Assembly (NCBI GenBank): GCA_046316025.1 | Contig: JBKCXU010000048.1 | Location: 1-52,335 of the forward strand | Direction: 5' to 3' | DNA: 52,335 nucleotides | Source: JAJTHJ01 sp046316025 | GTDB taxonomy: Bacteria; Pseudomonadota; Gammaproteobacteria; Burkholderiales; Burkholderiaceae_F | Shown: piece by piece, positions 1 to 8,288 of the stretch | Numbering within the stretch: position 1 is the stretch's first letter | Layout: every line of letters starts with the position of its first letter | Position numbers and translations under genes: made by a program | Notes under the pieces: generated by a model | What the model was told of the DNA's origin: nothing | The model's input: the letters and a program-made list of their open reading frames with translations, nothing else | Database searches by the model: none

Positions 1-2353
1 GCCGCGCGTCGTAGTCCTGCGCCGCTGCGCTGCGCCCCGCGGCGCGCGCGTAGGCGGCGAGCGCTTCCCGCGTGTCGCGGTCGTAGGGGTGCCGCCGCAG
101 CGACTCCGTCAACACCGCCACGGCTTCGGCCGGCCGTCCACTGTCGTGCAGCGCCACGCCGTAGACGAAGGCGAAGCGGGCCGACTCCGGCGCCAGCCGC
201 GCGGCCTCGCGCAGTGCGGCGATCGCCTCGGGCCGGCGTTGCTGGCGCACCAGGACGAGGCCCAGCGCGTGCTGGGCCGCCGCCGAGCGCGGCGCTGCAG
301 CCAGCGCCGCGCGCAAGACCTGCTCGCCTTCGGCATCGCGTCCCAACGCGCGGTACAGGTCGGCCAGACCGACCGCCGCCTCAATAGAGGTCGGATCGAG
401 TCGCAGCGCCTCGCGGTAGGCCGCCTCTGCCGCCGCCGCGTCGCCACGAACGGCATAGAGGATGGCGAGGGCGGCCTGCGCCTCGGGCCGCTCGGCGTTG
501 AAGCGCTGCGCCGCCTCGTATTCGGCGAGCGCCGCAGCGAAGGCCGTGCGCTGCGCCGACGACAACCCACGCTCGGGCGCGCCGGCGAGGGCGCGCGCCG
601 CATCCATCCGCACCACGCGCACAGGGTCGTGCAAGCGCGGCGGCAGGTGCTGCGCGCGCAGCGCCGGGTCAGCCTGCGCCAGCGCGCGCACCGCGGCCAT
701 GCGCAGGCTGGCATCGGCAGCGTCCAATGCAGCCAGTGCCGCCGGCACGGCCTGCGCGGGCGCGGCAAGCTCGAGCCGCAGCAGCGCGCTGGCGCGCACG
801 ATCGGCGGCTGCGCCGCGTCGCCGGCCACGGCGGCGAGCGAGCGCGCTGCGCCCGGCGCCCCGCGTTCGCCCGCGGCAAAAGCTTCGGCGAAGGTCTGGA
901 ACCCCGGCTTGGGCGACCCGTACCACTGGCGCACCCGCTCGGCGGCCCAGGCCGCGCTGCGGTCGCGATGGCAGTTGCCGCAGGCGTTGGGCACGCCGAG
1001 GGCGACCGTGCGGTCGGGGCGCGGGATGCGCATCGAATGGTCGTGCCGCGGGGCCACCACCATGTAGGTCGTGGTCGGCATGTGGCAGCCGGCGCACTCG
1101 GCCCCGCGCGAGCCGGCCGGGTGATGGTGATGCGCCGGCGCGTCGAAGCGCGCGGGCGCATGGCACTGCGCACACACCGCGTTGCCGGGAGCGCGCAGCG
1201 CCATCGAGTGCGGCTCGTGGCAGTCGCCGCAGGTCACCCCTTTTGCATGCATCCGGCTTTGCAGAAACGAGCCGTAGTTGAAGACCTCGTCGCGCTGCTG
1301 GCCGTCGGGGTAGTACAAGGCCGGCTCGAGCAGTGCCGGCCGAAACGCGTCGTGCAGCGGCGCGCCGGCGGAATGCCCGTCGGCGAACTGGCCGCGCCGC
1401 GCGTGGCAGCGGGCGCAGACCTCGATCTCGCGGTTCGTGCTGCGGGCCGTCGAGCGCGCGGCCGTGCCGCTAGCCGGGTCGGCGGCCCAGGCAACACCGC
1501 GGCGCTCGTCCAGAGCCGCGGTCAATCCAAAGTTGGCGATCGACTCGCGCTGCGCGGCCGGCCGCTGCGCCCAGGCGACGTGGGTCGAGCCGGGTCCGTG
1601 GCAGGCCTCGCAGCCGACGTTGACCTCCGACCAGGTGGTCTTGAACGTGCCGGACGCGGCGTCGTAGTTCTTGCGCAGGTCGGTGGAGTGGCAGTCGGCG
1701 CACTGGTAGTTCCAGTTCTGGTCGATGCCGGTCCAGTGCAACGGGTCGCCCGCCTTGAGGCGCCGGTCGGGGTAGAGGTGGAACCAGCGCTGTCCGCCCT
1801 GCGCCGCCGGTCGCGTGGCCCAGGCGATGCCGAGCGCCTGCAAGCGCCCGCCGGGCAGTTCGATCAGATACTGCTGCAAGGGCGCGACGCCGAACGTGTA
1901 CTTGATCTCGAAGTCGGCCGGCTTGCCGTCGGGCCCGTCGGTGCGGACGTAGTAACGGCCGTCGCGCTGGGTGAAGGTGGCGGCGACCCCGCCCGCGGCG
2001 AAGCGCGCCCCGGAGAAGTCGCCCAACACCGTGTGGGCGCTGGCCGGCAGCATCGCCGCGGCATGCTGCGACCCCTGCCATGCCGCCGCCGCTGCCGCGT
2101 GGCAGGACGCGCAGGCGGCCGAGCCAACATAGGCGGCCGGCGTTGCGGCAGCCTGCGCCGACGGCGCCGGTCCCGCAGAGACAACCGCCGATGGCTGCTG
2201 CGACTGCTCGGTAGCCATGTACGCGATGGCGGCCGCCGCGAGCGCCGCCACCACAGCCAAGCCCCAGCGCAGCACGCGCCGCGAGCGTGCAGCGCCGGAC
2301 GCAGCCGGCCTTGCCGACGCCGGCGGCGACTTTGGCAATGCGCTCTTGGCCAC
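1..2353 (-). CDS. Octaheme cytochrome c with TPR repeats (3' end cut by window)
   Basis: The frame is open from a GTG at 2351-2353 to the window edge, so about 784 codons are present and the C-terminus is missing. An N-terminal membrane anchor or uncleaved signal (about residues 28-48, hydrophobic after Arg-Arg) is followed by eight CxxCH haem motifs: CASCH (about 81-85), CADCH, CEACH, CARCH, CGDCH, CAQCH, CAGCH and CGNCH (about 458-462). After these comes a HEAT-like Ala/Leu-rich stretch, then TPR-type helices. The architecture matches periplasmic multihaem cytochromes with TPR tails that are annotated as electron-transfer proteins. The partner and terminal acceptor cannot be told. GTG was chosen because it precedes the membrane segment and has GAGG about 9 nt upstream; ATG at about residue 46 would remove the anchor. 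Confidence 0.8.
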   Translation of the reverse strand, partial: MAKSALPKSPPASARPAASGAARSRRVLRWGLAVVAALAAAAIAYMATEQSQQPSAVVSAGPAPSAQAAATPAAYVGSAACASCHAAAAAAWQGSQHAAAMLPASAHTVLGDFSGARFAAGGVAATFTQRDGRYYVRTDGPDGKPADFEIKYTFGVAPLQQYLIELPGGRLQALGIAWATRPAAQGGQRWFHLYPDRRLKAGDPLHWTGIDQNWNYQCADCHSTDLRKNYDAASGTFKTTWSEVNVGCEACHGPGSTHVAWAQRPAAQRESIANFGLTAALDERRGVAWAADPASGTAARSTARSTNREIEVCARCHARRGQFADGHSAGAPLHDAFRPALLEPALYYPDGQQRDEVFNYGSFLQSRMHAKGVTCGDCHEPHSMALRAPGNAVCAQCHAPARFDAPAHHHHPAGSRGAECAGCHMPTTTYMVVAPRHDHSMRIPRPDRTVALGVPNACGNCHRDRSAAWAAERVRQWYGSPKPGFQTFAEAFAAGERGAPGAARSLAAVAGDAAQPPIVRASALLRLELAAPAQAVPAALAALDAADASLRMAAVRALAQADPALRAQHLPPRLHDPVRVVRMDAARALAGAPERGLSSAQRTAFAAALAEYEAAQRFNAERPEAQAALAILYAVRGDAAAAEAAYREALRLDPTSIEAAVGLADLYRALGRDAEGEQVLRAALAAAPRSAAAQHALGLVLVRQQRRPEAIAALREAARLAPESARFAFVYGVALHDSGRPAEAVAVLTESLRRHPYDRDTREALAAYARAAGRSAAAQDYDAR

Positions 2354-2372
2354 GCCGGTGCCTCGGAGTCAA

Positions 2373-2495
2373 TCCATCTTTACTTCAATCGGATAACCAA
2401 GGCACGTCATTCCCGCGCAAGCGGGAATCCAGCTTTGGTCGAGGATCTCGCTGGGTTCCCGCTTGCGCGGGAACGACGAAAGCATCTTCATGAAG
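2373..2495. repeat. TTCCCGC inverted repeat, long form, copy 1
   Basis: Two arms, TTCCCGCGCAAGCGGGAA and TTCCCGCTTGCGCGGGAA, surround an 18-bp centre (2433-2450). Conserved flanks extend the unit to about 123 bp. The left 60 bp match 21317-21376 at about 56 positions and the right 45 bp match 21395-21439 at 44. The centre is inverted relative to that second copy. The element sits between the cytochrome start and the parB 3' end. Confidence 0.85.
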
Positions 2496-2636
2496 TGGAA
2501 ACGGAGTCAGGGGGTGTTCCGAACGCTTGAAGCCGTCGCGGGCGCGCGCTCGGTCGGGCCTCGGTCGGAGCGCACGCCGCATCGTCGCGACGACGGCGTT
2601 GGCCAGACCGACGCACGGCGGGCATTGGTCATCGTG

Positions 2637-3494
2637 CTAGCCGTGGTCGGCACGCAGCCGGGCGACGATGCCGTCCAGTTGATCGAGGCTGGCGAAGCTC
2701 ACCGTCAGCTTGCCGCGGCCCTTGGCGTCGGCCTGAACCTTGACGGCGGCACCGAGCAGATCCGCAAGCTCTTCCTCCAGCCGCTCGACGTCGCGGTCGC
2801 GGCGCTCGCTCTTGCCGCGCTTGGCCGGTCCACGCTGCGCGCGCGCGACGAGTGCTTCGGCTTCGCGCACGGACAGGCCGCGCACGACGATCTGGTGGCC
2901 AAACTGCGCCTGCGCCGCACCGTCCACCGCCAGCAGCGCGCGCGCATGGCCCATGTCGAGCTGGCCGTTGGCGAGCATCTCCTGCACCGGCGCGGCAAGG
3001 TTCAACAGCCGCAGCAGATTGCTGGTCGCGCTGCGCGAGCGGCCGATGGCGCTGGCCGCTTGTTCGTGCGTGAAGTCGAACTCGTGGACCAGCCGCGCCA
3101 CACCCTGCGCTTCTTCGAGCGGATTCAAGTCTTCGCGCTGGATGTTCTCGATCAGTGCCATCGCCAGCGCGGCTTCGTTGGGCACGTCTTTGACCAGCAC
3201 GGGGACTTCGTCCAAGCCCGCCATCTGCGCCGCACGAAAGCGCCGCTCGCCGGCGATGATTTCGTAGTCGCCGCCGCTCACCGGCCGCACCAGGATCGGC
3301 TGCATCACGCCCTGGGCCTTGATCGAAGCAGCGAGTTCAGCCAGCGCCTCGGTGTTCATCCGCGTGCGCGGCTGGTACTTGCCGGGGCGCAGCCGCGCCA
3401 CCGGCAAGGCGTTCGGCGCGCCGGCGGGTGTTGCCGGCGCATCGCCACCCAGCAGCGCGTCGAGGCCGCGGCCGAGCCCTCGGGTCTTTTTCAT
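2637..3494 (-). CDS. parB: ParB chromosome-partitioning protein
   Basis: 285 residues. ParB is the CTPase clamp that loads at parS and spreads over nearby DNA. The N-terminus MKKTRGLGRGLDALLG is the usual ParA-contact region. It is followed by the ParB/Srx core with GERRFRAAQMAG (CTP-binding box) and ENIQREDLNPLEEAQ, then a helix-turn-helix around EQAASAIGRSRSATSNLLRL, and a C-terminal dimerisation region. Its ATG overlaps the parA stop (ATGA at 3491-3494), so translation is coupled. Two consensus parS sites lie 4.7 kb upstream, ahead of mnmG. Length and domain order are normal for the family. Confidence 0.97.
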   Translation of the reverse strand: MKKTRGLGRGLDALLGGDAPATPAGAPNALPVARLRPGKYQPRTRMNTEALAELAASIKAQGVMQPILVRPVSGGDYEIIAGERRFRAAQMAGLDEVPVLVKDVPNEAALAMALIENIQREDLNPLEEAQGVARLVHEFDFTHEQAASAIGRSRSATSNLLRLLNLAAPVQEMLANGQLDMGHARALLAVDGAAQAQFGHQIVVRGLSVREAEALVARAQRGPAKRGKSERRDRDVERLEEELADLLGAAVKVQADAKGRGKLTVSFASLDQLDGIVARLRADHG

Positions 3495-4261
3495 AGCGTG
3501 TGTACGCGCTCGATCATCTCGGCGCCGAACTGGATGTAGGCCTGCGCGCCCTTGCTGGCGCGGTCGTAGGCAATGCCCGGCAGGCCGTAGCTCGGCGCTT
3601 CCGCCAGGCGCACGTTGCGCGGGATGATGGTGGCAAACACTTTGTCGCCGAACTTGGCGACCAGTTGTTCGGAGACCTGTTGTTGCAGCGTCATGCGCGG
3701 GTCGAACATCACCCGCAGTAGGCCGATGATGCGCAGGTCGGGGTTCAGATTCGCCGCCACCCGCTTGATGGTGTTGACGAGATCGGCCAGCCCTTCGAGC
3801 GCGAAGTACTCGCACTGCATCGGGATGATCACGCCGTGCGCGGCGCACAGGCCGTTCAACGTCAGCAGCGACAGCGACGGCGGGCAGTCGATCAGCACGA
3901 AGTCGTAGTCGGCATCGACCGCGGCCAGCGCGGTCTTCAAGCGCGTTTCGCGGTCGTCGAGGTCCACCAGTTCCACTTCGGCGCCGGCCAGGTCGCGGTT
4001 GGCGCCCAGCAGATCGAAGCCGCCGTGTTCGGAGCGGACCACTGCGTCGCGAACCGATGCCATCCCAAGCAGGACTTGATACACGGAGCATGTAAGCGCC
4101 CGCTTATCGACGCCGCTGCCCATCGTCGCATTGCCTTGCGGGTCGAGATCGACCAGCAGCACCCGCTTGCCGTGCGCGGCGATGCCGGCGGCCAGGTTGA
4201 CGCTGGTGGTCGTCTTGCCGACCCCGCCCTTCTGGTTGGCGATGCAGAAGATGCGCGCCAT
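3491..4261 (-). CDS. parA: ParA chromosome-partitioning ATPase
   Basis: 256 residues. MARIFCIANQKGGVGKTT begins the protein and contains the deviant Walker A motif (KGGVGKTT) of ParA/Soj ATPases. DLDPQGNAT and LIDCPPSLSLLT give the A' and Walker B regions. ParA binds nucleoid DNA as an ATP dimer and moves ParB-parS complexes. It has no N-terminal HTH, so it is a type Ib/chromosomal ParA. It starts 2 bp after the lysE stop and overlaps parB by 4 bp. Confidence 0.97.
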   Translation of the reverse strand: MARIFCIANQKGGVGKTTTSVNLAAGIAAHGKRVLLVDLDPQGNATMGSGVDKRALTCSVYQVLLGMASVRDAVVRSEHGGFDLLGANRDLAGAEVELVDLDDRETRLKTALAAVDADYDFVLIDCPPSLSLLTLNGLCAAHGVIIPMQCEYFALEGLADLVNTIKRVAANLNPDLRIIGLLRVMFDPRMTLQQQVSEQLVAKFGDKVFATIIPRNVRLAEAPSYGLPGIAYDRASKGAQAYIQFGAEMIERVHTL

Positions 4262-4263
4262 GG

Positions 4264-4878
4264 TCAGGACTGCGCGCCCAGGCGCAGGCCAAAAGCCACC
4301 AACACCACGCCGGCGGCGCGCCGCAGCGCATCGGCCAGGCGCTGGTGCGCGCGCACCCGCGCGGCCACGGCATCGGCAAACGCGCACAGCAGCAGGCAGT
4401 AGACGGCGGTGATCGCGGCAATGGTCACCGCCATCGCGCCGAAGGTGGCGAGGCCGCGGTGCGTGGCCGGGTCGATGAACAGCGGAAAGAACGCCATGTA
4501 GAACACAATGGCCTTGGGGTTGAGCAGCGTGATCAGCAAGGCCTGGCGGAAGTAGTGGCCGGGCTGCATCGGGATCGGCCCCGCCGCCGCGCCGCGCATG
4601 AACGCGAGCCGCAGCCCCACCCAGCAGAGGTACGCCGCGCCCGCGTATTGCAGGGCCTGGAACAGCGTCGGGTTGGCCTTGAGGATCGCCGCTACGCCCG
4701 CCGCCGCTAGCCACATCAGCACCTGGTCGCCGGCGATCACGCCGAAGGTGGCTGCCGCGCCTGCACGGAAACCGCCCTTGCCGGTGGCCGTCAGCAGCGC
4801 AAACGTGCCCGGCCCCGGAATCATCAGGAACACGAGCACGGCGGCGACAAAGGCGCCGAAGTCGGTGATGCCGAGCAT
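4264..4878 (-). CDS. LysE/RhtB family exporter
   Basis: 204 residues, strongly hydrophobic with about six predicted membrane segments. The early IPGPGTFALLTATGKGGFRAG motif is the LysE/RhtB signature, and LLNPKAIVFYMAFFPLF is the second conserved block. Family members export amino acids or similar small molecules; the substrate is not predictable. It lies between the lipocalin gene (30 bp upstream) and parA (2 bp downstream), so it is probably cotranscribed with the partition genes. Confidence 0.9.
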   Translation of the reverse strand: MLGITDFGAFVAAVLVFLMIPGPGTFALLTATGKGGFRAGAAATFGVIAGDQVLMWLAAAGVAAILKANPTLFQALQYAGAAYLCWVGLRLAFMRGAAAGPIPMQPGHYFRQALLITLLNPKAIVFYMAFFPLFIDPATHRGLATFGAMAVTIAAITAVYCLLLCAFADAVAARVRAHQRLADALRRAAGVVLVAFGLRLGAQS

Positions 4879-4908
4879 GACGGACGATCCGGTGGGCAGC
4901 CGCGCAGT

Positions 4909-5454
4909 CTACTTCTGCGGCGGGTCCGTCGGCTGGCCCTGCGCGGTCTTGCGCAGCCGCTGCGGGTCGTAGCCGAGCTTTTCGATCTGCGCCAGCAGCG
5001 CCGTGTAGGTTTCGGCCGGCATCTGCGGCGTGCGCGACAGCACCCACAGGTACTCGCGCGTCGGGTGGCCGACCACGGCGTAGCTGTAGTCGGGTGCCAA
5101 CGCGATCACCCAGTAGTCGGCCCAGAACGGCAGCCAGTTGAGCCAGGCCGGCAGGAAAGAGACCTCCAGCTTGGCGTTGGTTTGCGGATCGACCACGCGG
5201 GCCACTGCCTGCGCTTGGTCGAAGCTGCCGTCGGCGCGGCGGCAGCGATTGACGACCGCGATGCGGCCGTCTTCGCGGCGTGCGTATTCGGCGGTCACGT
5301 CGCCGACGCATTGCTCCTGAAAGCGATGCGGCAGGCGGGCGATTTCGTACCAGCGGCCGGCATAGCGTTCCAGATCGACCTTGGGCACGACCGGCAGGTC
5401 GGCCGCCTGCGCGAGCGAAGCAAAGAGAAAAGCGAGGGCGAGCAGGTACTTCAT
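4909..5454 (-). CDS. blc: Blc-type bacterial lipocalin
   Basis: 181 residues. A Sec signal peptide (MKYLLALAFLFASLAQA, cleavage near residue 17) precedes a lipocalin barrel: DLERYAGRWYEIARLPHRFQ holds the GxW signature, followed by the NRCRRADGSFDQAQAVARVVD and SFLPAWLNWLPFWADYWV blocks of Blc proteins. Lipocalins of this type bind lysophospholipids or fatty acids. Unlike E. coli Blc there is no lipobox cysteine, so this form is probably soluble in the periplasm. The ATG overlaps the stop of a 49-codon frame coming from rsmG. Confidence 0.93.
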   Translation of the reverse strand: MKYLLALAFLFASLAQAADLPVVPKVDLERYAGRWYEIARLPHRFQEQCVGDVTAEYARREDGRIAVVNRCRRADGSFDQAQAVARVVDPQTNAKLEVSFLPAWLNWLPFWADYWVIALAPDYSYAVVGHPTREYLWVLSRTPQMPAETYTALLAQIEKLGYDPQRLRKTAQGQPTDPPQK

Positions 5455-5600
5455 TGCGCTTCCAGCTCCAGAACGTGGTCGTGTCGTTCCCGCGGAAGCG
5501 GGAACCCAGCCGGTGCTGCAACAAAGCTGGATTCCCGCTTGCGCGGGAATGACGTGCCGCTGTGGCCCGACTTGAGTGGGCCGGGAATCGGCTGCTTCAT
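5451..5600 (-). other. 49-codon frame made mostly of palindromic repeat, bridging rsmG and lipocalin
   Basis: An ATG at 5598-5600 overlaps the rsmG stop (TGA at 5597-5599). The frame stays open through the TTCCCGC palindrome and ends in a TGA at 5451-5453 that overlaps the lipocalin ATG. Its middle reads TSFPRKRESS, the usual translation of this repeat, so it is probably not a functional protein. It may still carry ribosomes from rsmG to the lipocalin gene and keep the operon translationally coupled across the inserted repeat. Confidence 0.4.
5483..5554. repeat. TTCCCGC inverted repeat, copy 2
   Basis: Arms GTCGTTCCCGCGGAAGCGGG and the inverted partner ending GCGCGGGAATGAC enclose a short unrelated centre. 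This copy lacks the extended flanks of the 2373 and 21317 copies. It sits inside the mnmG-parB operon between rsmG and the lipocalin gene. Confidence 0.85.
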
Positions 5601-6238
5601 GGCGTCCTTTCGAGGATGAGGAGCCGGCGCTCGGCGGCGAGCCCCGGCACGGTGAGAGGGATGTCTTCGCTCACGCGCACGGCGGCGGGCAAGCCGGCGC
5701 GCTCATCGTCTGCGGCTGGGCCTTTCATCGCCGCCCAGAAGCCGGTGGGCGCCAGCAGGTGCCCGGTCAGCGCAACGAAGTCGCCGAGCGCGGCAAAAGC
5801 GCGACTGACGATAGCGTCGAACGGCTGCACGGGCCGATAGTCTTCGACGCGACCATGCACGACCTCGACATTGGCCAAGCCCAGCTCGACCTTGGCCTGA
5901 AGCAGGAACGCTGCCTTCTTGCCGACCTTGTCCAGAAGCGTGACGCGCAGCGATGGAAAAGCAATCGCCAGCGGAATGCCGGGCAAGCCGCCGCCGCTGC
6001 CAACGTCGAGGACGCGCGCGTCTTTGTTGTCAAGTTTTTTCAGAAAATGAGGCACGATGGACAAAGAATCCAGCAGATGATGCGTCAAGACGTCTGAAGC
6101 CGAATCAATTGCCGTCAGGTTGTAGACCGTGTTCCAGCGCCGCAATAGCCCGGCGTAACCGGCAAGCTGGTCGGCCTGCTCGGCCGACAACTCGACCCCG
6201 AGCGCCCGCGCGCCGGCCGCGACGTCGGCCGCGGTCAT
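5597..6238 (-). CDS. rsmG: 16S rRNA (guanine527-N7)-methyltransferase
   Basis: 213 residues. RsmG/GidB methylates G527 of 16S rRNA using SAM. The conserved LLRRWNTVYNLTA, HHLLDSL and LDVGSGGGLPGIPLAIAFP (SAM-binding motif I) blocks are all present, as is VSRAFAAL. The ATG shares one base with the mnmG stop (TGATG), the usual mnmG-rsmG arrangement. Confidence 0.97.
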   Translation of the reverse strand: MTAADVAAGARALGVELSAEQADQLAGYAGLLRRWNTVYNLTAIDSASDVLTHHLLDSLSIVPHFLKKLDNKDARVLDVGSGGGLPGIPLAIAFPSLRVTLLDKVGKKAAFLLQAKVELGLANVEVVHGRVEDYRPVQPFDAIVSRAFAALGDFVALTGHLLAPTGFWAAMKGPAADDERAGLPAAVRVSEDIPLTVPGLAAERRLLILERTP

Positions 6239-8169
6239 CAGGCCGCAAGCCGCGTGGCCGCGCCGGCGCGGTTGTGGCGCTTGACGTGGACGAGCAGCAG
6301 CGACACCGCCGCCGGCGTCACGCCGGAGATGCGCGAGGCCTGGCCGATGGTCTCCGGCCGCTGCGCCTTGAGCTTTTGCCGCACCTCGATCGACAACCCG
6401 CGCACCGCCTCGTAGTCCAGATCGGGCGGGATGCGGGTGGTCTCGGCGTGCTCGTGCTTGCCGACCTCCTCCCGCTGGCGCTCGATGTAGCCGGCGTACT
6501 TGATCTGGATTTCGACCTGCTCGGCGATCTGCGGCTCGGCGAGCGCCGCATCGGCGGCAGCGCCGACCGCCGTGCCGTCGGCCAGCCGCAGCGTACGCAG
6601 TACGGCGTACTCGACCCCGGGCCGGCGCAGCAGATCGGCCAGCGTGTGCTCGCGTTCGATCGGCCTGCCGAGCACGCGCTGCGCTTCGTCGGCGGCCAGC
6701 ACGCGCGGGTTGACCCAGGTGGATTTGAGCCGCTCGACCTCGCGCGCCACCGCGTCGCGCTTGCGGCAGAAGGCGTCCCAGCGCATATCGTCCACGCAGC
6801 CCAGCGCGCGGCCAGCCTCGGTCAGCCGCAGGTCGGCGTTGTCTTCGCGCAGGCTCAGCCGGTACTCCGCGCGGCTGGTGAACATCCGGTACGGCTCGGT
6901 CACGCCGCGGGTAATCAGGTCGTCCACCAGCACGCCCAAATACGCCTGGTCGCGCCGCGGCGCCCACGGCTCGCGGCCCTGCACTTGCAGCGCGGCGTTG
7001 ATGCCGGCGAGCAGTCCTTGCGCGGCGGCTTCTTCGTAGCCGGTGGTGCCGTTGATCTGGCCGGCGAAGAAGAGGCCCGTGATCGCCTTGGTCTCCAGCG
7101 AGGACTTCAGCGCCCGCGGGTCGAAGTAGTCGTACTCGATCGCGTAGCCCGGCCGCAGGATGTGCGCGGCTTCCAGCCCGCGCATCGAACGGACGATCTG
7201 CACCTGTACGTCGAACGGCAGGCTGGTCGAAATGCCGTTCGGGTAGAACTCGTGCGTGGTCAGCCCTTCCGGCTCCAGAAAGATCTGGTGGCTCGCCTTG
7301 TCGGCAAAGCGGTGCACCTTGTCTTCGATCGACGGGCAGTAGCGCGGCCCCACGCCTTCGATCACACCCGAGTACATCGGGCTGCGGTCGAGGTTGGCGC
7401 GGATGACTTCGTGCGTGCGCTCGTTGGTGTGGGTGATCCAGCACGGCAGTTGGCGCGGGTGCTGCTCGGCGCGGCCGAGGAAGGAGAACACGGGGATCGG
7501 GTCCAGATCGCCCGGCTGCTCTTGCAGCACCGCAAAGTCGATGCTGCGGCCGTCGATGCGCGGCGGCGTACCCGTCTTCAGCCGCCCCTGCGGCAGCTTC
7601 AACTCGCGCAGCCGCGCGGCGAGCGAGATCGACGGCGCGTCGCCGGCGCGTCCGCCGGAGTGGCTCTGCAAACCGATATGGATCAGGCCGTTCAAGAATG
7701 TGCCGGCGGTGAGTACCACCGCCCGCGCGCGGAAGCGCAGCCCGGCCTGGGTAACGGCGCCGACCACGCGGTCGCCCTCGACCAGCAGATCGTCCACCGC
7801 TTGCTGGAACAGCCACAGGTTGGGCTGGTTCTCCAGCCGCCCGCGGATCGCCTGCTTGTACAGCAGCCGGTCGGCCTGCGCGCGGGTGGCGCGCACCGCC
7901 GGCCCCTTGGAACTGTTGAGGATGCGGAACTGGATGCCTGCCTCGTCGGTGGCCGCGGCCATCGCACCGCCCAGCGCATCGACTTCCCTGACCAGATGGC
8001 CCTTGCCGATCCCGCCGATCGACGGGTTGCAGGACATCTGCCCCAGCGTCTCGATGTTGTGCGTCAGCAGCAGCGTGCGTGCGCCCATCCGCGCGGCGGC
8101 GAGCGCGGCCTCGGTGCCGGCATGGCCGCCGCCGATCACGATCACGTCGAATTCGCCCGGGTAGTCCAT
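6238..8169 (-). CDS. mnmG: tRNA uridine-5-carboxymethylaminomethyl synthase MnmG
   Basis: 643 residues from ATG 8169. MnmG (GidA) works with MnmE and uses FAD and methylene-tetrahydrofolate to modify U34 of tRNA. The N-terminus has the FAD dinucleotide fold VIGGGHAGTEAALAAARMG, then the conserved MSCNPSIGGIGKGHLVREVD block and a full-length C-terminal MnmE-binding region. A TTG three codons earlier is possible, but the ATG gives the common MDYP start; neither has a strong ribosome site. The first gene of the partition operon, it is preceded by two parS sites. Confidence 0.97.
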   Translation of the reverse strand: MDYPGEFDVIVIGGGHAGTEAALAAARMGARTLLLTHNIETLGQMSCNPSIGGIGKGHLVREVDALGGAMAAATDEAGIQFRILNSSKGPAVRATRAQADRLLYKQAIRGRLENQPNLWLFQQAVDDLLVEGDRVVGAVTQAGLRFRARAVVLTAGTFLNGLIHIGLQSHSGGRAGDAPSISLAARLRELKLPQGRLKTGTPPRIDGRSIDFAVLQEQPGDLDPIPVFSFLGRAEQHPRQLPCWITHTNERTHEVIRANLDRSPMYSGVIEGVGPRYCPSIEDKVHRFADKASHQIFLEPEGLTTHEFYPNGISTSLPFDVQVQIVRSMRGLEAAHILRPGYAIEYDYFDPRALKSSLETKAITGLFFAGQINGTTGYEEAAAQGLLAGINAALQVQGREPWAPRRDQAYLGVLVDDLITRGVTEPYRMFTSRAEYRLSLREDNADLRLTEAGRALGCVDDMRWDAFCRKRDAVAREVERLKSTWVNPRVLAADEAQRVLGRPIEREHTLADLLRRPGVEYAVLRTLRLADGTAVGAAADAALAEPQIAEQVEIQIKYAGYIERQREEVGKHEHAETTRIPPDLDYEAVRGLSIEVRQKLKAQRPETIGQASRISGVTPAAVSLLLVHVKRHNRAGAATRLAA

Positions 8170-8222
8170 GGATACCAACCGCCGCTGCGCTGCGGGGCGC
8201 GAAGTATAAGGTCGCGCGCTGA

Positions 8223-8238
8223 TGTTTCACGTGAAACG
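8223..8238. promoter_or_regulatory. parS site 1
   Basis: TGTTTCACGTGAAACG matches the chromosomal parS consensus TGTTTCACGTGAAACA at 15 of 16 positions. It lies 54 bp ahead of the mnmG ATG in the operon that encodes ParA and ParB. Confidence 0.95.
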
Positions 8239-8251
8239 TCGCCGGCCAGCG

Positions 8252-8267
8252 CGTTTCACGTGAAACA
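8252..8267. promoter_or_regulatory. parS site 2
   Basis: CGTTTCACGTGAAACA matches the parS consensus at 15 of 16 positions. It begins 29 bp after the first site, so the pair forms a compact ParB loading region between mnmG and the AsmA-like gene. Confidence 0.95.
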
Positions 8268-8288
8268 ACGGGCGGCCACGACGACCGG

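Noticed and set aside
89..2530. An 813-codon plus-strand frame opposite the cytochrome
   Set aside because: Arg/Ala/Gly-rich translation with no motifs; it mirrors the GC-rich cytochrome coding strand, where eight CxxCH motifs prove the real frame.
8167..8178. TTG at 8176-8178 as the mnmG start
   Set aside because: It adds only three residues and has no better ribosome site than the ATG at 8167-8169.
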